NCBI RefSeq assembly: GCF_008017445.1
Contig: NZ_VRSW01000003.1
Coordinates: 44,269 to 108,268 of the forward strand
From: Microbacterium mitrae
Lineage (GTDB): Bacteria > Actinomycetota > Actinomycetes > Actinomycetales > Microbacteriaceae
Direction of reading: 5' to 3'
DNA length: 64,000 nt
The notes under the pieces are model-generated. The model searched no databases and was not told the DNA's origin. It saw nothing but the letters and a program-made list of their open reading frames with translations. The position numbers and the translations under genes were made by a program. Every line of letters begins with the position of its first letter. Position 1 is the first letter of the stretch. Shown here in pieces: positions 42,705 to 52,018 of the stretch.

Positions 42705-44332
42705 CTCCCGTGCTCGAGGGCCTTGGCGCCCTGATGGACTGGTCCATCCTGCTGTACATGCTGGTGGGCTTGCTCCTCGGCTTCTTGGTCGGTGCCTTCC
42801 CAGGCATCACCGCAACGATGGCAGTCGCGCTCGCCGCCGGTTTCACGATGACGTTGGAACCAGTGCAGGGCTTGGCAGTGCTGCTCACGATTTACGTCGC
42901 CGCCAACTTCGGTGACCGTGTCCCCGCCATTCTGGTGAACACCCCCGGTACTCCCGCCTCGATTGCGACAACCCTCGACGGCTATCCCATGGCCAAGCAG
43001 GGGCGAGCGGGCCTTGCCCTCACCATCTCGGCCATTGTGTCGGCGATCGGCATCCTCGCCTCCGTGGTGCTGTTCGCGCTTGTCGCGGTTCCGGTTGCCA
43101 GCTTCGCCCGCGACTACTTCAAGTCTCCCGAGCTGTTTGCCCTGGTGGTCTTCGGCCTGGCCGTGATGATCGGTATTTCGTCGAAGTCGATGCTCAAGGG
43201 CATTCTCGCGGCGGCCATTGGCCTCGCTATCGGCACCGTTGGCACCTATTCTGCGACCGGCGATCAGCGCTTCTCGTTCGGCATTCTTGAGCTGATGGAG
43301 GGCTTCAACTTCATCGCCGTCATCATCGGTCTGTTTGGTATCGCCGAGCTCTTTGACCAGCTGCTCACCTACCACCAAACCAAGACGCGCCCCATCTCCA
43401 GCCTCGGTCGCTGGTGGCCCAACCGTTCCGAGCTCAAGCAGACCAAGCGTGCCCTGGCGGTTTCGGGCGGTGTCGGCCTCGGCGTCGGCCTCATCCCGGC
43501 AGCCGGTGGCGACATCGCCGGTCTGATCGGTTGGCAGCAGGCTCGTCGCGTATCGAAGACGCCGGAACAATTCGGCAAGGGATCGATTGAGGGCATCACG
43601 GCCAGCGACACCGCGTCGAGCGCCACGCTGGGTGGCTCGCTCACGACCACGATGGCCCTCGGTATTCCGGGCGACTCGGTGATGGCCGTGATGATCGGCT
43701 CGATGATCATTTGGGGTATTGCCCCCGGCCCGAGCCTGTTCTCCAACCATCCTGACCTGGTTGCCTCGATCGCGGGCATCATGGTCATCGCGACGCTGCT
43801 CTCGCTGGGCCTCAGCCTGGTTCGCATGCGCGGCATGGTGAAGCTGCTCGATGTTCCGCGCCCCTACCTGTGGTCGGGCATTCTCATCTTCTGCATCATC
43901 GGCACTTATGCCACCAGCAACTCGCTCTCCACCGTTATTCAGATGCTGGTGTTCGGTGTGATCGGGCTGGTTTTCAAGCGGCTCTCGATTCCCGCGGGCC
44001 CCGTCGTGCTCGGTCTGTTGCTTGGCCCGCTCGCCGAAGAGAACCTCGCTCGCACACTCGCGCTGCTGCCGACGAAGCCGTTCTTCGAGGTGGTGAGCCC
44101 GATCGCGATCGTGCTGCTCGCGCTTGCGGTGATCTCGATCGTGATGCCGGCCGTACGCAACGCCAGAAAGCCGCGCGGCAAGCGTGGTTCGCTGGCCGAC
44201 ACGATTCTCGCCGACGACCTCGTCGCCGAGGTCGAAGACTCCCATGCCGCGCTCCAGCTGCTACCAGATCCCACCGACGACGATGCCTCGTCGCCGAAGA
44301 AGAACCCCACAACCAAGGAGAACCGTTCGTGA
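42701..44332 (+). CDS. tctA: Tripartite tricarboxylate transporter large membrane subunit
   Basis: 543 residues with about 11-12 membrane helices and the TctA hallmarks GAFPGITATMAVALAAGFT, VNTPGTPASIATTLDGYPMAKQG, GLIPAAGGDIAGLIGWQQ and TLGGSLTTTMALGIPGD. It is the transport channel of the sodium- or proton-coupled TTT system. It overlaps tctB (ATGA) and the DapA-type gene (GTGA), so all are translationally linked. The C-terminus is a charged tail. Confidence 0.96.
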   Translation: MTPVLEGLGALMDWSILLYMLVGLLLGFLVGAFPGITATMAVALAAGFTMTLEPVQGLAVLLTIYVAANFGDRVPAILVNTPGTPASIATTLDGYPMAKQGRAGLALTISAIVSAIGILASVVLFALVAVPVASFARDYFKSPELFALVVFGLAVMIGISSKSMLKGILAAAIGLAIGTVGTYSATGDQRFSFGILELMEGFNFIAVIIGLFGIAELFDQLLTYHQTKTRPISSLGRWWPNRSELKQTKRALAVSGGVGLGVGLIPAAGGDIAGLIGWQQARRVSKTPEQFGKGSIEGITASDTASSATLGGSLTTTMALGIPGDSVMAVMIGSMIIWGIAPGPSLFSNHPDLVASIAGIMVIATLLSLGLSLVRMRGMVKLLDVPRPYLWSGILIFCIIGTYATSNSLSTVIQMLVFGVIGLVFKRLSIPAGPVVLGLLLGPLAEENLARTLALLPTKPFFEVVSPIAIVLLALAVISIVMPAVRNARKPRGKRGSLADTILADDLVAEVEDSHAALQLLPDPTDDDASSPKKNPTTKENRS

Positions 44333-45198
44333 CTCGCCGTGACATCCTGACCGCCATCCCGACGGCTTTTGCAGCCGATGGGTCGCTTGATGCCGACGGC
44401 ACCCGCGCGATCTTCCAGTACGTTGCGCAATCCGGCAACGAGGGAGCCTTCGTGCTCGGAACCACGGGTGAATTTCCGTCGATCAACGAAGACGAATTTC
44501 GCACGGTTGTTGAGCTGGCGCTGGCCGAGCTCTCCCCGGTGACCAGCGTTGTCGTTCACGTCGGTGCGCCGAGCGCGTATCAGGCAGTTCGCCTGGTGAA
44601 CATCGCTCGCGAGGCTGGCGCGACACGGTACGCCGCCCTCACGCCGTACTACATGGCCTCCAGCGACGACGCGATCTTTGCCTACTTCGAGCAGGTTGCC
44701 GCGGCCGTTGGCGACGGTGACCTGTTCGTCTACAACTACCCCAAGCGCAGCGGCAACCACGTTTCGCCCGAGCTGATGGCGCGCCTCGCGACCATTCCGG
44801 CCGTGGTCGGCGCCAAGGTGAGTGAACTGACCCTGGACGACATTCGCGCCTACCGCGCCGCAACTCCGGCTGACTTCATCATCTATACGGGTGCCGATCG
44901 CGACCTTATCGCCGCAGGCGAAGCGGGCGCGCAGGGCGTGGTTTCGGGCGTCAGCTCCGTGGTTCCGAAGCCCTTCCGCGCGCTGATCGCGGCCGCAGAA
45001 TCCGGCGACGCCGAGCAGATCGCCGCCGCCCAGGCCGATGTTGATGACGTGGTGGCAACGATCGGTGGCGATATGCCCCGCATGAAGGCCGCGTACCGCG
45101 CCATGGGCATCACCGACAGCACGTGTCGTATGGCCCTCGACGAGCCGACCGACGCCGCCCTGGCGCAGATCGATCGCATCGTCGCGACGTACGTCTAA
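44329..45198 (+). CDS. Dihydrodipicolinate synthase-family aldolase
   Basis: 289 residues from a GTG overlapping the tctA stop. Class I aldolase of the DapA/NAL family: the keto-acid motif GTTGE (44-48), the catalytic Tyr in YNYP (135) and the Schiff-base Lys in VGAKVSE (163). The context is catabolic (sugar-like transporter, kinase and isomerase), so it is more likely a 2-keto-3-deoxy sugar acid lyase or dehydratase than the lysine enzyme. It is followed directly by the kinase gene. Confidence 0.92.
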   Translation: MTRRDILTAIPTAFAADGSLDADGTRAIFQYVAQSGNEGAFVLGTTGEFPSINEDEFRTVVELALAELSPVTSVVVHVGAPSAYQAVRLVNIAREAGATRYAALTPYYMASSDDAIFAYFEQVAAAVGDGDLFVYNYPKRSGNHVSPELMARLATIPAVVGAKVSELTLDDIRAYRAATPADFIIYTGADRDLIAAGEAGAQGVVSGVSSVVPKPFRALIAAAESGDAEQIAAAQADVDDVVATIGGDMPRMKAAYRAMGITDSTCRMALDEPTDAALAQIDRIVATYV

Positions 45199-45207
45199 TT
45201 GGCCGCG

Positions 45208-46686
45208 ATGAACGTCACCCTCGGTTTTGACGTCGGAACCTCGTCGTCGAAGGGCGTGCTGGTCGCGTCTGATGGCGCGATTGTGGCGCAGGCGACCGCC
45301 AGTCATGAGGTGAGCCGCCCGGCGGCGGGCCACGTCGAGCACGATGCGATGGTGTGGTGGCAGGAGTTTGTTGATGTTGCCGCGCAATTGCGCGCGCAAC
45401 GCCCCGACGCCGTGATCACGACCGTCGGAGTGAGCGGCATGGGTCCGACCGTGTTGCTTGGCGATGCCGACGATGTGCCCGTTCGCCCCGCGATTCTGTA
45501 CGGCGTCGACACCCGCGCCACCGCGCAGATCGCCAGCATGACGGCAGCGCTCGGCGCCGACGAGATCACCGCTGTGGCAGGTTCCACCCTCACTACCCAG
45601 GCCGCCGGCCCCAAGATCGTGTGGGTCGCGGAGAACGAGCCCGCGGCCTACGCCCGCGCCCGACGCCTGTTCATGCCGGCGTCGTGGCTGGCGCGCCAGC
45701 TCACCGGCGCCTATGTGCTCGATCACCACTCCGCATCGCAGACGACCCCGCTTTACGACGTCACCGCCCAGCGGTGGCACGATGCGTGGTGGCAGCGCTT
45801 CGCGGCGGGCATCGAGCAGCCGCAGCTGTTGTGGCCGGGGGAGATCGCCGGAACCATCACCGCTGCGGCGAGTGCGGTGACGGGCATCGCAGAAGGTACG
45901 CCGGTGATCGCCGGAACCATTGACGCCTGGACCGAGTCGGTGAGCGTGGGCGCCGTCGCGCCGGGCGACCTGATGCTGATGTACGGCACCACGATGTTTC
46001 TTGTCGCGACGGGCAAAGAGATTCTGCGCACGCCATCGATGTGGACCACGATTGGCGCCTACCCGGGCACAACCAATCTGGCCGGTGGTCTTGCCACCAG
46101 CGGCGCCCTGACCGCCTGGCTGAAAGATCTCACCGGCGCCGACTATCCGGCGCTTCTGGCTGAGGCCGAGGTGGCCGGTGTCGGCGGCAACGGCCTGCTC
46201 ATGCTGCCGTACTTCGCGGGGGAGCGCACCCCGATTCTTGACCCCGACGCGCGGGGCATGATCGCGGGCCTCACCCTCACGCACACGCGCGGCGACCTGT
46301 ATCGTGCGGCGCTGGAGGCAACCGCCTTCGGCGTGCGCCACAATATCGAGACCATGCGCGCCGCCGGTGCCAAGATCGAGCGGATCGTCGCCGTTGGCGG
46401 CGGCGTTCAAGGCCAGCTCTGGTTGCAAATCGTCTCCGATGTTACGGGGTTGGTGCAGGAGGTTCCGCAGGTCACCATCGGCGCGAGCTACGGCGCCGCC
46501 TACCTCGCGGCCGGAGCCGTGGCCGATGAGGCGCCGTCGATCGCCGAGTGGAACCCGGTGGTCACCCGCATTGAGCCGAACCCCGCCAACCGCCCCGACT
46601 ACGACGAGCTCTACGCGCACTACCTCGCGCTTTACACGCAGACCGTTGATATTCAGCACGCCCTTGCTCGCCGCCAGCACGGCTAA
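45208..46686 (+). CDS. FGGY-family carbohydrate kinase
   Basis: 492 residues from an ATG at 45208; a TTG right behind the upstream stop (45199) would add three. The N-terminal ATP-binding half starts TLGFDVGTSSSKGVLV and has an FGGY-like Asp in GTIDAWTES. The C-terminal half has GGLATSGALTAW, LPYFAGERTPI and AVGGGVQGQLWLQIVSDVTG. FGGY kinases phosphorylate ketoses, polyols or related sugars. It sits between an aldolase and an isomerase, suggesting an isomerise-phosphorylate route. The substrate is unknown. Confidence 0.92.
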   Translation: MNVTLGFDVGTSSSKGVLVASDGAIVAQATASHEVSRPAAGHVEHDAMVWWQEFVDVAAQLRAQRPDAVITTVGVSGMGPTVLLGDADDVPVRPAILYGVDTRATAQIASMTAALGADEITAVAGSTLTTQAAGPKIVWVAENEPAAYARARRLFMPASWLARQLTGAYVLDHHSASQTTPLYDVTAQRWHDAWWQRFAAGIEQPQLLWPGEIAGTITAAASAVTGIAEGTPVIAGTIDAWTESVSVGAVAPGDLMLMYGTTMFLVATGKEILRTPSMWTTIGAYPGTTNLAGGLATSGALTAWLKDLTGADYPALLAEAEVAGVGGNGLLMLPYFAGERTPILDPDARGMIAGLTLTHTRGDLYRAALEATAFGVRHNIETMRAAGAKIERIVAVGGGVQGQLWLQIVSDVTGLVQEVPQVTIGASYGAAYLAAGAVADEAPSIAEWNPVVTRIEPNPANRPDYDELYAHYLALYTQTVDIQHALARRQHG

Positions 46687-46737
46687 ACCCCAGGCGCAGC
46701 GCCCCCAAACCTCAAGAACCAGCACGAAAGAGACGTC

Positions 46738-48369
46738 ATGACGTACACCTTCCCTGACACTCCCGCCGCCGCAGACGTGGCGCCGAAGACCGCCTACCTC
46801 ATCGCCTCCGGTGACCTCCGCGAGTCGGCAAATGTCGCCGGTTGGCCCACCCAGGCCGCCATGGAGGCCGACGTCACTCGCGCGTTTGCCGAGCTGGGAA
46901 TCACCGTGATTCGCGCCAACGGCATCGACCCCGAGACTGGTCACGGCTTCATCTCCAGCCAGCGCATGGGTCTCGAAGTCTTCAAGACGATTCCAACCGA
47001 CGCTCCCCTCATCGTCGCGGAGGCCGTGTGGCAGTATTCCCACCACGTGCTCGGCGGCCTGCGCACCCACCGCGGCCCCATTCTCACCGTCGCGAACTTT
47101 GCCGGTGACTGGCCCGGCCTGGTTGGCCTGCTGGGCCTGAACGCCGGCCTCACCAAGATGAATAAGCCGTACTCGACCATCTGGTCGGTCGACTTCACCG
47201 ACGACTGGTTCCGTGCCGGCCTCAAGCAATGGGTAGAGACCGGAACCATCACGCACGACGCATCGCACGTGCGTGCGTTGCCCGCGTTGCCACCGTCGCC
47301 CGAACGTGACCTGGGCTACGCACTCGGCGACCAGTTGCTGCGCGACAAGGCCATCATCGGTGTCTTCGATGAGGGCTGCATGGGCATGTACAACGCCATC
47401 TTCGATGACGAACTGCTCAACCAGACCGGCATCTACAAGGAGCGCCTGTCGCAGTCAGCGCTGTACGCCGAAATGCTTCGTATCACCGACGAGGAGGCCG
47501 CAGCTGTCGGTGCCTGGCTGCTCGAGCACGGCATGACGTTCCGCCTCGGCACCGATGAGGCGACCGAGCTGACCGAAACGCAGCTGCAGTGGCAGTACAA
47601 GATGTACATTGCCGCGCTCCGCATCGCCGACGACTTTGGTCTCGACGCCGTTGGCATCCAGTACCAGCAGGGCCTGAAAGACCTGGTGCCGGCTTCTGAC
47701 CTTGCCGAGGGCATTCTCAACTCCACCGAGCGCCCGCCGGTATTCTCCCGCGACGGCGAGCGTGAATTGCACGCCGGTCGCGCGTTCCCGCACTTCAACG
47801 AGGCCGATGAGGGTGTTGCCGTTGACGCGCTCATCACCGATCGGGTGTGGACGGCGATGGGCATGGTTCCCGACAACACCCTGCACGATGTGCGGTGGGG
47901 CGACGAGTTCGACGGCCAGTTTGTGTGGGTGTACGAGATCTCCGGCTCCGTGCCGGCGTCGCACCTCGGCGGCTGGCAGAACGCCGAGGGCTGGCGCCAA
48001 GACCCGGTGTTCTTCCCGGCAGGAGGCTCGACCATCAACGGTGTCTCCAAGGCCGGCGAGCTCGTGCTGAGCCGCGTCTTCCTCGCCGACGGCCAACTGC
48101 AGGTCGACATCTTCCGTGGTTCCGCTATCGAACTGCCGGAGGCAGAAACCGAGCGTCGCAAGAACGCCACCAACCCGGAATGGCCGATCGCCCACGTGGT
48201 GCTGCACGGTGTCAGCCGCGATCAGTTCATGGCACGCCACAAGGCCAACCACGTGCAAATGGTCTACGCCAACGATGCCGAATCGGCCGACAAGGCGCTG
48301 CTGGCTAAGGCCGCAATGTTTGAGCGCATGGGGCTCGTCGTCAACCTGATTGGCGACGTCGCGATCTAG
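46738..48369 (+). CDS. L-fucose/arabinose isomerase-like sugar isomerase
   Basis: 543 residues in the L-fucose isomerase fold. DEGCMGMYNAIFDDELLN holds a metal-binding Glu, YQQGLKDLVPASDLAEG and FNEADEGVAVDALITDR follow, and GVSRDQFMARHKANH carries the late His. The family is Mn2+-dependent and interconverts aldoses and ketoses. It starts 51 bp after the kinase. The substrate is probably not fucose itself, since the transporter and aldolases differ from fuc operons. Its stop overlaps the convergent DUF2252 gene in CTAG. Confidence 0.88.
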   Translation: MTYTFPDTPAAADVAPKTAYLIASGDLRESANVAGWPTQAAMEADVTRAFAELGITVIRANGIDPETGHGFISSQRMGLEVFKTIPTDAPLIVAEAVWQYSHHVLGGLRTHRGPILTVANFAGDWPGLVGLLGLNAGLTKMNKPYSTIWSVDFTDDWFRAGLKQWVETGTITHDASHVRALPALPPSPERDLGYALGDQLLRDKAIIGVFDEGCMGMYNAIFDDELLNQTGIYKERLSQSALYAEMLRITDEEAAAVGAWLLEHGMTFRLGTDEATELTETQLQWQYKMYIAALRIADDFGLDAVGIQYQQGLKDLVPASDLAEGILNSTERPPVFSRDGERELHAGRAFPHFNEADEGVAVDALITDRVWTAMGMVPDNTLHDVRWGDEFDGQFVWVYEISGSVPASHLGGWQNAEGWRQDPVFFPAGGSTINGVSKAGELVLSRVFLADGQLQVDIFRGSAIELPEAETERRKNATNPEWPIAHVVLHGVSRDQFMARHKANHVQMVYANDAESADKALLAKAAMFERMGLVVNLIGDVAI

Positions 48370-49736
48370 GCAGGTTGCGTTTCGGGCGGCGCTGGGTGCG
48401 CTGCCCGAAACGCCTCATAGTCGCCCTGCGATACGTCGGCGTAGGCGCGTGCCCAGGTCAAGATCGCCTCGGCCACACCGCGCCCGCGGCCAACGTAGCC
48501 CGCGACAACCGGCGCGGTAACCGACTGATTGTGAGCGCGAGCAATCATGGCTGCGCACGCCCGCGCGTAGGTGATGAAGGGTCCGTCGTCGAGCGTTTCG
48601 ATCTCCACCGCCCCCTTCATATCGTGAAACTGGCGCACGTAATAGTCGCGGTTGGGGCCACGCATGTGCCCCAAGAACGGATCAGACAGCGCCTGCAAGA
48701 TGCGCTGCATGGCAACAACACGGGCGCCTTCTCCGCGTTCGGCGACGTATCGCGAAATCGAGTCCGGCTGGGGGATGCGGCCATACTCAACGAGAACGCT
48801 GCGGCCGGCCTCCTTGGGCTGCATCAGCAGGCTGTTGCCCGCGCCGTCTTGTAGCAGCACCAGAAAACACCGGGTGCCGACACTCCCCACGCCCACCACA
48901 CGTTTGACGACGTCGCTGATGGCGTAGTGCTCGAACAGCAACGCCACATCGGGCGTCGCGCTGAGGCGATACTGGTTCACCAGCTCGTGCACGTTGTCGC
49001 GCACCTCTTGCTCTGCCTCGGTCATGGTCGGCGGGTTCAACACAAACTGCAATCGGCCGTCATCGCCCGCCCTGGTGAGTTTGCGCACGGCGCGCTCTCC
49101 GGTGCGCTTTTGCGCTGCCCGTACCGACGCTTTCGTCGCTTTTCGTGCGGCTTTATCGAGAAGCCCCATGGTCGCCGCGACGTCAAAGTGCGTGAAGTAC
49201 CGCTGGGTTGGGCTCATCGTGGTTGCCTGCGAGATGCCGCGAACATAGGCGGCAACGGCCGCGCGCACGGCCTGATCGATGACCTCATCGCTGCGACCCG
49301 AAGCGCGTGCACCCAGCACGATGCTCGCCGCGAGCCGCTTGACATCCCATTCCCACGGCGCCCACGCGGCCTCGTCGAAGTCGTTGAGATCAAACACCAG
49401 GTCGCGCTGCGCCGAGGCATAGAAACCAAAATTCGACACGTGCGCGTCACCGCAGGAGGCGACCAGAATTCCACTGTGCGGCGCATCGGCGAGATCCGCA
49501 GCCATCAACGCCGCGGTTCCGCGGTAGAACGCGAAGACGCTGGCGCCCATGCGCTGCATGCGAAGCGGAACCAGGCTCTGATCGCGCGACGCATTCTGGC
49601 GATCCAAAATGCCGAGCGGATCGCGCGCGCCGCTCGCCAGGTGGGCGAGCTCGCGCCGAGGAACCTGCGTGCGCATCGCAAGGCCACGTTCTCGCTGCTG
49701 TGCGGGAGTTTCGGGCCGCGGCCAGGCTTGATTCAT
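48366..49736 (-). CDS. DUF2252 family protein
   Basis: 456 residues; an ATG at 49736. Kinase-like fold family of unknown activity: FYRGTAALMAADLADAP, the conserved SCGDAHVSNFGFYAS and FDLNDFDEAAWAPWEWDVKRLAASI, and late VGVGSVGTRCFLVLL. DUF2252 proteins resemble aminoglycoside-phosphotransferase-type folds, but no substrate is proven. Convergent with the isomerase gene, sharing the stop overlap CTAG. Confidence 0.92.
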   Translation of the reverse strand: MNQAWPRPETPAQQRERGLAMRTQVPRRELAHLASGARDPLGILDRQNASRDQSLVPLRMQRMGASVFAFYRGTAALMAADLADAPHSGILVASCGDAHVSNFGFYASAQRDLVFDLNDFDEAAWAPWEWDVKRLAASIVLGARASGRSDEVIDQAVRAAVAAYVRGISQATTMSPTQRYFTHFDVAATMGLLDKAARKATKASVRAAQKRTGERAVRKLTRAGDDGRLQFVLNPPTMTEAEQEVRDNVHELVNQYRLSATPDVALLFEHYAISDVVKRVVGVGSVGTRCFLVLLQDGAGNSLLMQPKEAGRSVLVEYGRIPQPDSISRYVAERGEGARVVAMQRILQALSDPFLGHMRGPNRDYYVRQFHDMKGAVEIETLDDGPFITYARACAAMIARAHNQSVTAPVVAGYVGRGRGVAEAILTWARAYADVSQGDYEAFRAAHPAPPETQPA

Positions 49737-49777
49737 GCGCTCATTGTGGCATCACGCGCGAGGCCGCGAAAGTGCCG

Positions 49778-50368
49778 TTATGCCGGGTCGATGCGCAGCG
49801 TCGGGGTGCCTTCAGAAACGGTCACATCGTCGATGACGCGGATCTCACGCGCCAGCGCGTCAAGATCGGCGAAGGTGGTGCGAAAGCGGTTGGCATCGCC
49901 TGACACGGCGGTCACCTCAACGAAATCGGTGCCCCGATCCCAGGTGTAGGTGACAAACGGTGGCTGGGTGCTGCCTGGCACATCCATCACGAGCTTTTCG
50001 CCGACGCCGAGCGTCGGGTGGCCAAAGCTCACCGTGTCGTCGTATTCCATCGGACGCATGGCGCGAGCGGTACGAAGCTGAGGGGTGGCCTGCTGGATCG
50101 TGGCCATCACAACGACCAGCTCGGGATCGGCCTTGTGTACCCACACCAGCACGCGCCCGGCGGCACGGCGCATCAACGCGGGAGCGGCCTGGCTCATCGC
50201 CCACGTGGCAAACTTTGAGCCGCGCGGAGCCTGCCCACCCATGGCGGCCGTTGCCTGCGACATCAACATGCGAAGCGCCGCCTTGCGATGCCTGCGCCCC
50301 CGAAAACCAAAGGATTCGGTCACCGCCACCCACGTCGTGGGGTCGGCTTCTGCGAAGAGTCTGGCCAT
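49778..50368 (-). CDS. Unknown cytosolic protein
   Basis: 196 residues from an ATG at 50368; no signal or membrane helix. It contains an Arg/Met-rich first half and a beta-rich second half (FVTYTWDRGTDFVEVTAVSG). No family recognised. It lies 41 bp upstream of the DUF2252 gene on the same strand and may be cotranscribed. Confidence 0.65.
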   Translation of the reverse strand: MARLFAEADPTTWVAVTESFGFRGRRHRKAALRMLMSQATAAMGGQAPRGSKFATWAMSQAAPALMRRAAGRVLVWVHKADPELVVVMATIQQATPQLRTARAMRPMEYDDTVSFGHPTLGVGEKLVMDVPGSTQPPFVTYTWDRGTDFVEVTAVSGDANRFRTTFADLDALAREIRVIDDVTVSEGTPTLRIDPA

Positions 50369-50793
50369 GCCCCCAGCCTACGACCCCACGCTTCGCGCAA
50401 GCTGTGGTTCCCACCCCCGGCGCACCGTGGTTCCGCCCCCGGTTCCGCCCCTGGTTTCGTACCCGCCCCGCGCCCGCACCCCAGGTTCCACACCCCACAC
50501 CGTAGTCCCACACCCCACACCGTCACCCTGGTTCCGTACCCCCACGCCACACGCGGTGGCAGGAGATTACGCCGGCGGCAGGAGATTTCAGCCCGATTCT
50601 CCTTCTCCCGCGTCAATCTCCTGCTGTCGCGTCGTGCAAATTGCACTACGGCAGGCGCTGACGCGGGGGCGGAACCACGTGATGAGGGGCAAAAACGGCG
50701 CGGGGTCGGCTCCCGTTCAGGGCTACCAGGTACAGTTATGGCGCTGGGCGCGGCCACCGTCGCGTCCGACAAAAAGAGAAGGCAGCATACCTC
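50369..50793. repeat. Gene-free repeat spacer before the glycosyltransferases
   Basis: 50400-50540 has CTGGTTCCG and GTTCCGCCCC words and a direct repeat CACACCCCACACCGT. 50549-50635 is a family A element. The remaining ~150 bases carry the promoter region of the glycosyltransferase genes, with no clear boxes. Confidence 0.7.
50549..50635. repeat. Family A interspersed element, copy 5
   Basis: GCAGGAGATTACGC (left) and GCGTCAATCTCCTGC (right) form the stem with one extra base; GGCAGGAGATTT repeats inside, against ATTCTCCTTCTCC. It shows the family A structure best. Confidence 0.82.
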
Positions 50794-52017
50794 GTGAGTT
50801 CACCCCAGATGCCTGACGCCGAAAATTCCGGTAGCGGGCACCCGCAGGCGAAGCGTCCCCTGAAGATTCTGATCGGTGCAGACACCTTCTCCCCAGACAT
50901 TAACGGCGCCGCTCGCTTCACCGAGCGCCTCGCCGCCGGCCTTGTCGAGCGTGGGCACGATGTGCACGTCTCGGTGCCGAACACGCGCTACAAGAAGAAC
51001 CCGACTCACACCGAGATCATCGAGGGTCAGCCCGTCACCATGCACCGACTGCCGTCGGTGCGCTGGACCCCGCATGACTGGCTGCGTTTTGTGTGGCCGT
51101 GGCGTTCCAAGCACTACGCGCGCAAGGTGCTCAGCGAGGTTCAGCCCGACGTGGTGCACATTCAGTCGCACATCGTCATTGGGCGTGGCCTCGCGCGCAT
51201 TGCCCGCAAGCGCGGCATTCCGGTGATCGCCACCAACCACGTGATGGCCGAGAACATTCTCGACTTCACCACCATGCCGCCCCTCGTTGACAAGGTGGTG
51301 CTCAAACTCGCGTGGGATGACGCAACACGCACCTTCAACATGGCGCGCGCGGTCACCACGCCCACGCGTCGCGCGGCCGAATTTCTTGAGAAGACCATCG
51401 ATATCTCCGGTGTGATTCCGATCAGCTGCGGCATCGATCAGCGCAATTACACGGCTGACCTGTCGCCCCGCACCAAGATGAACGTTGTCTTCGTCGGTCG
51501 CCTCACCACCGAAAAGCATGTTGACGTGGTGCTTCGTGCCATCGCGTCGCTGGTTCCCGAGCTTGACATTCACTTTGACATCGTTGGCGGCGGCGACCAG
51601 CACAAAAACCTGGTCGAGCTCACCGAGCAGCTCGGCATCACTGACCGCGTCACCTTCCACGGGCGCATCCCGGATGAAGAGCTCCGCGGATTCCTCACGC
51701 GCGCCAGCGTGTTCACGATCGCGTCGATCGCTGAGCTGCAGTCCATCGCCACGATGGAGGCCATGGCCTCCGGGCTGCCGATCGTCGCGGCCGACGCGGT
51801 TGCGTTGCCGCACCTCGTTCATGACGGCGAGAACGGCTACCTGTTTGAACCCGGCAACGTTGAAGACCTCGCAGACAAGCTGCGTCGGGTGCTGACGGCG
51901 GAACCAGCTGAGTACTCGCGTATGCAGCAGGCGTCGCTGGAGGGCGTGAAGATTCACGACATCAACCGCACGCTCGAGACGTTCGAAAAGCTCTACCGAA
52001 ACGAGCCGCTGGACTGA
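50794..52017 (+). CDS. GT4-type glycosyltransferase
   Basis: 407 residues from a GTG behind AGAGAAGG. GT-B fold: the N-terminal acceptor domain (KILIGADTFSPDINGAARFTERLA) and the C-terminal nucleotide-sugar domain (VVFVGRLTTEKHVDV, with the EX7E-type motif in SIAELQSIATMEAMASGLPIV split over the loop). It resembles actinobacterial mannosyl or glucosyl transferases for glycolipids. The next glycosyltransferase follows 1 bp after the stop, so the two probably make one product. Confidence 0.93.
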   Translation: MSSPQMPDAENSGSGHPQAKRPLKILIGADTFSPDINGAARFTERLAAGLVERGHDVHVSVPNTRYKKNPTHTEIIEGQPVTMHRLPSVRWTPHDWLRFVWPWRSKHYARKVLSEVQPDVVHIQSHIVIGRGLARIARKRGIPVIATNHVMAENILDFTTMPPLVDKVVLKLAWDDATRTFNMARAVTTPTRRAAEFLEKTIDISGVIPISCGIDQRNYTADLSPRTKMNVVFVGRLTTEKHVDVVLRAIASLVPELDIHFDIVGGGDQHKNLVELTEQLGITDRVTFHGRIPDEELRGFLTRASVFTIASIAELQSIATMEAMASGLPIVAADAVALPHLVHDGENGYLFEPGNVEDLADKLRRVLTAEPAEYSRMQQASLEGVKIHDINRTLETFEKLYRNEPLD

Positions 52018-52018
52018 T

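Noticed and set aside
43939..47268. Long open frame of 1109 codons on the minus strand
   Set aside because: It is antisense to tctA, the DapA-type, kinase and isomerase genes, which all have clear family motifs. High GC makes antisense frames stay open; its composition (Arg/Gly/His-rich) fits no protein.
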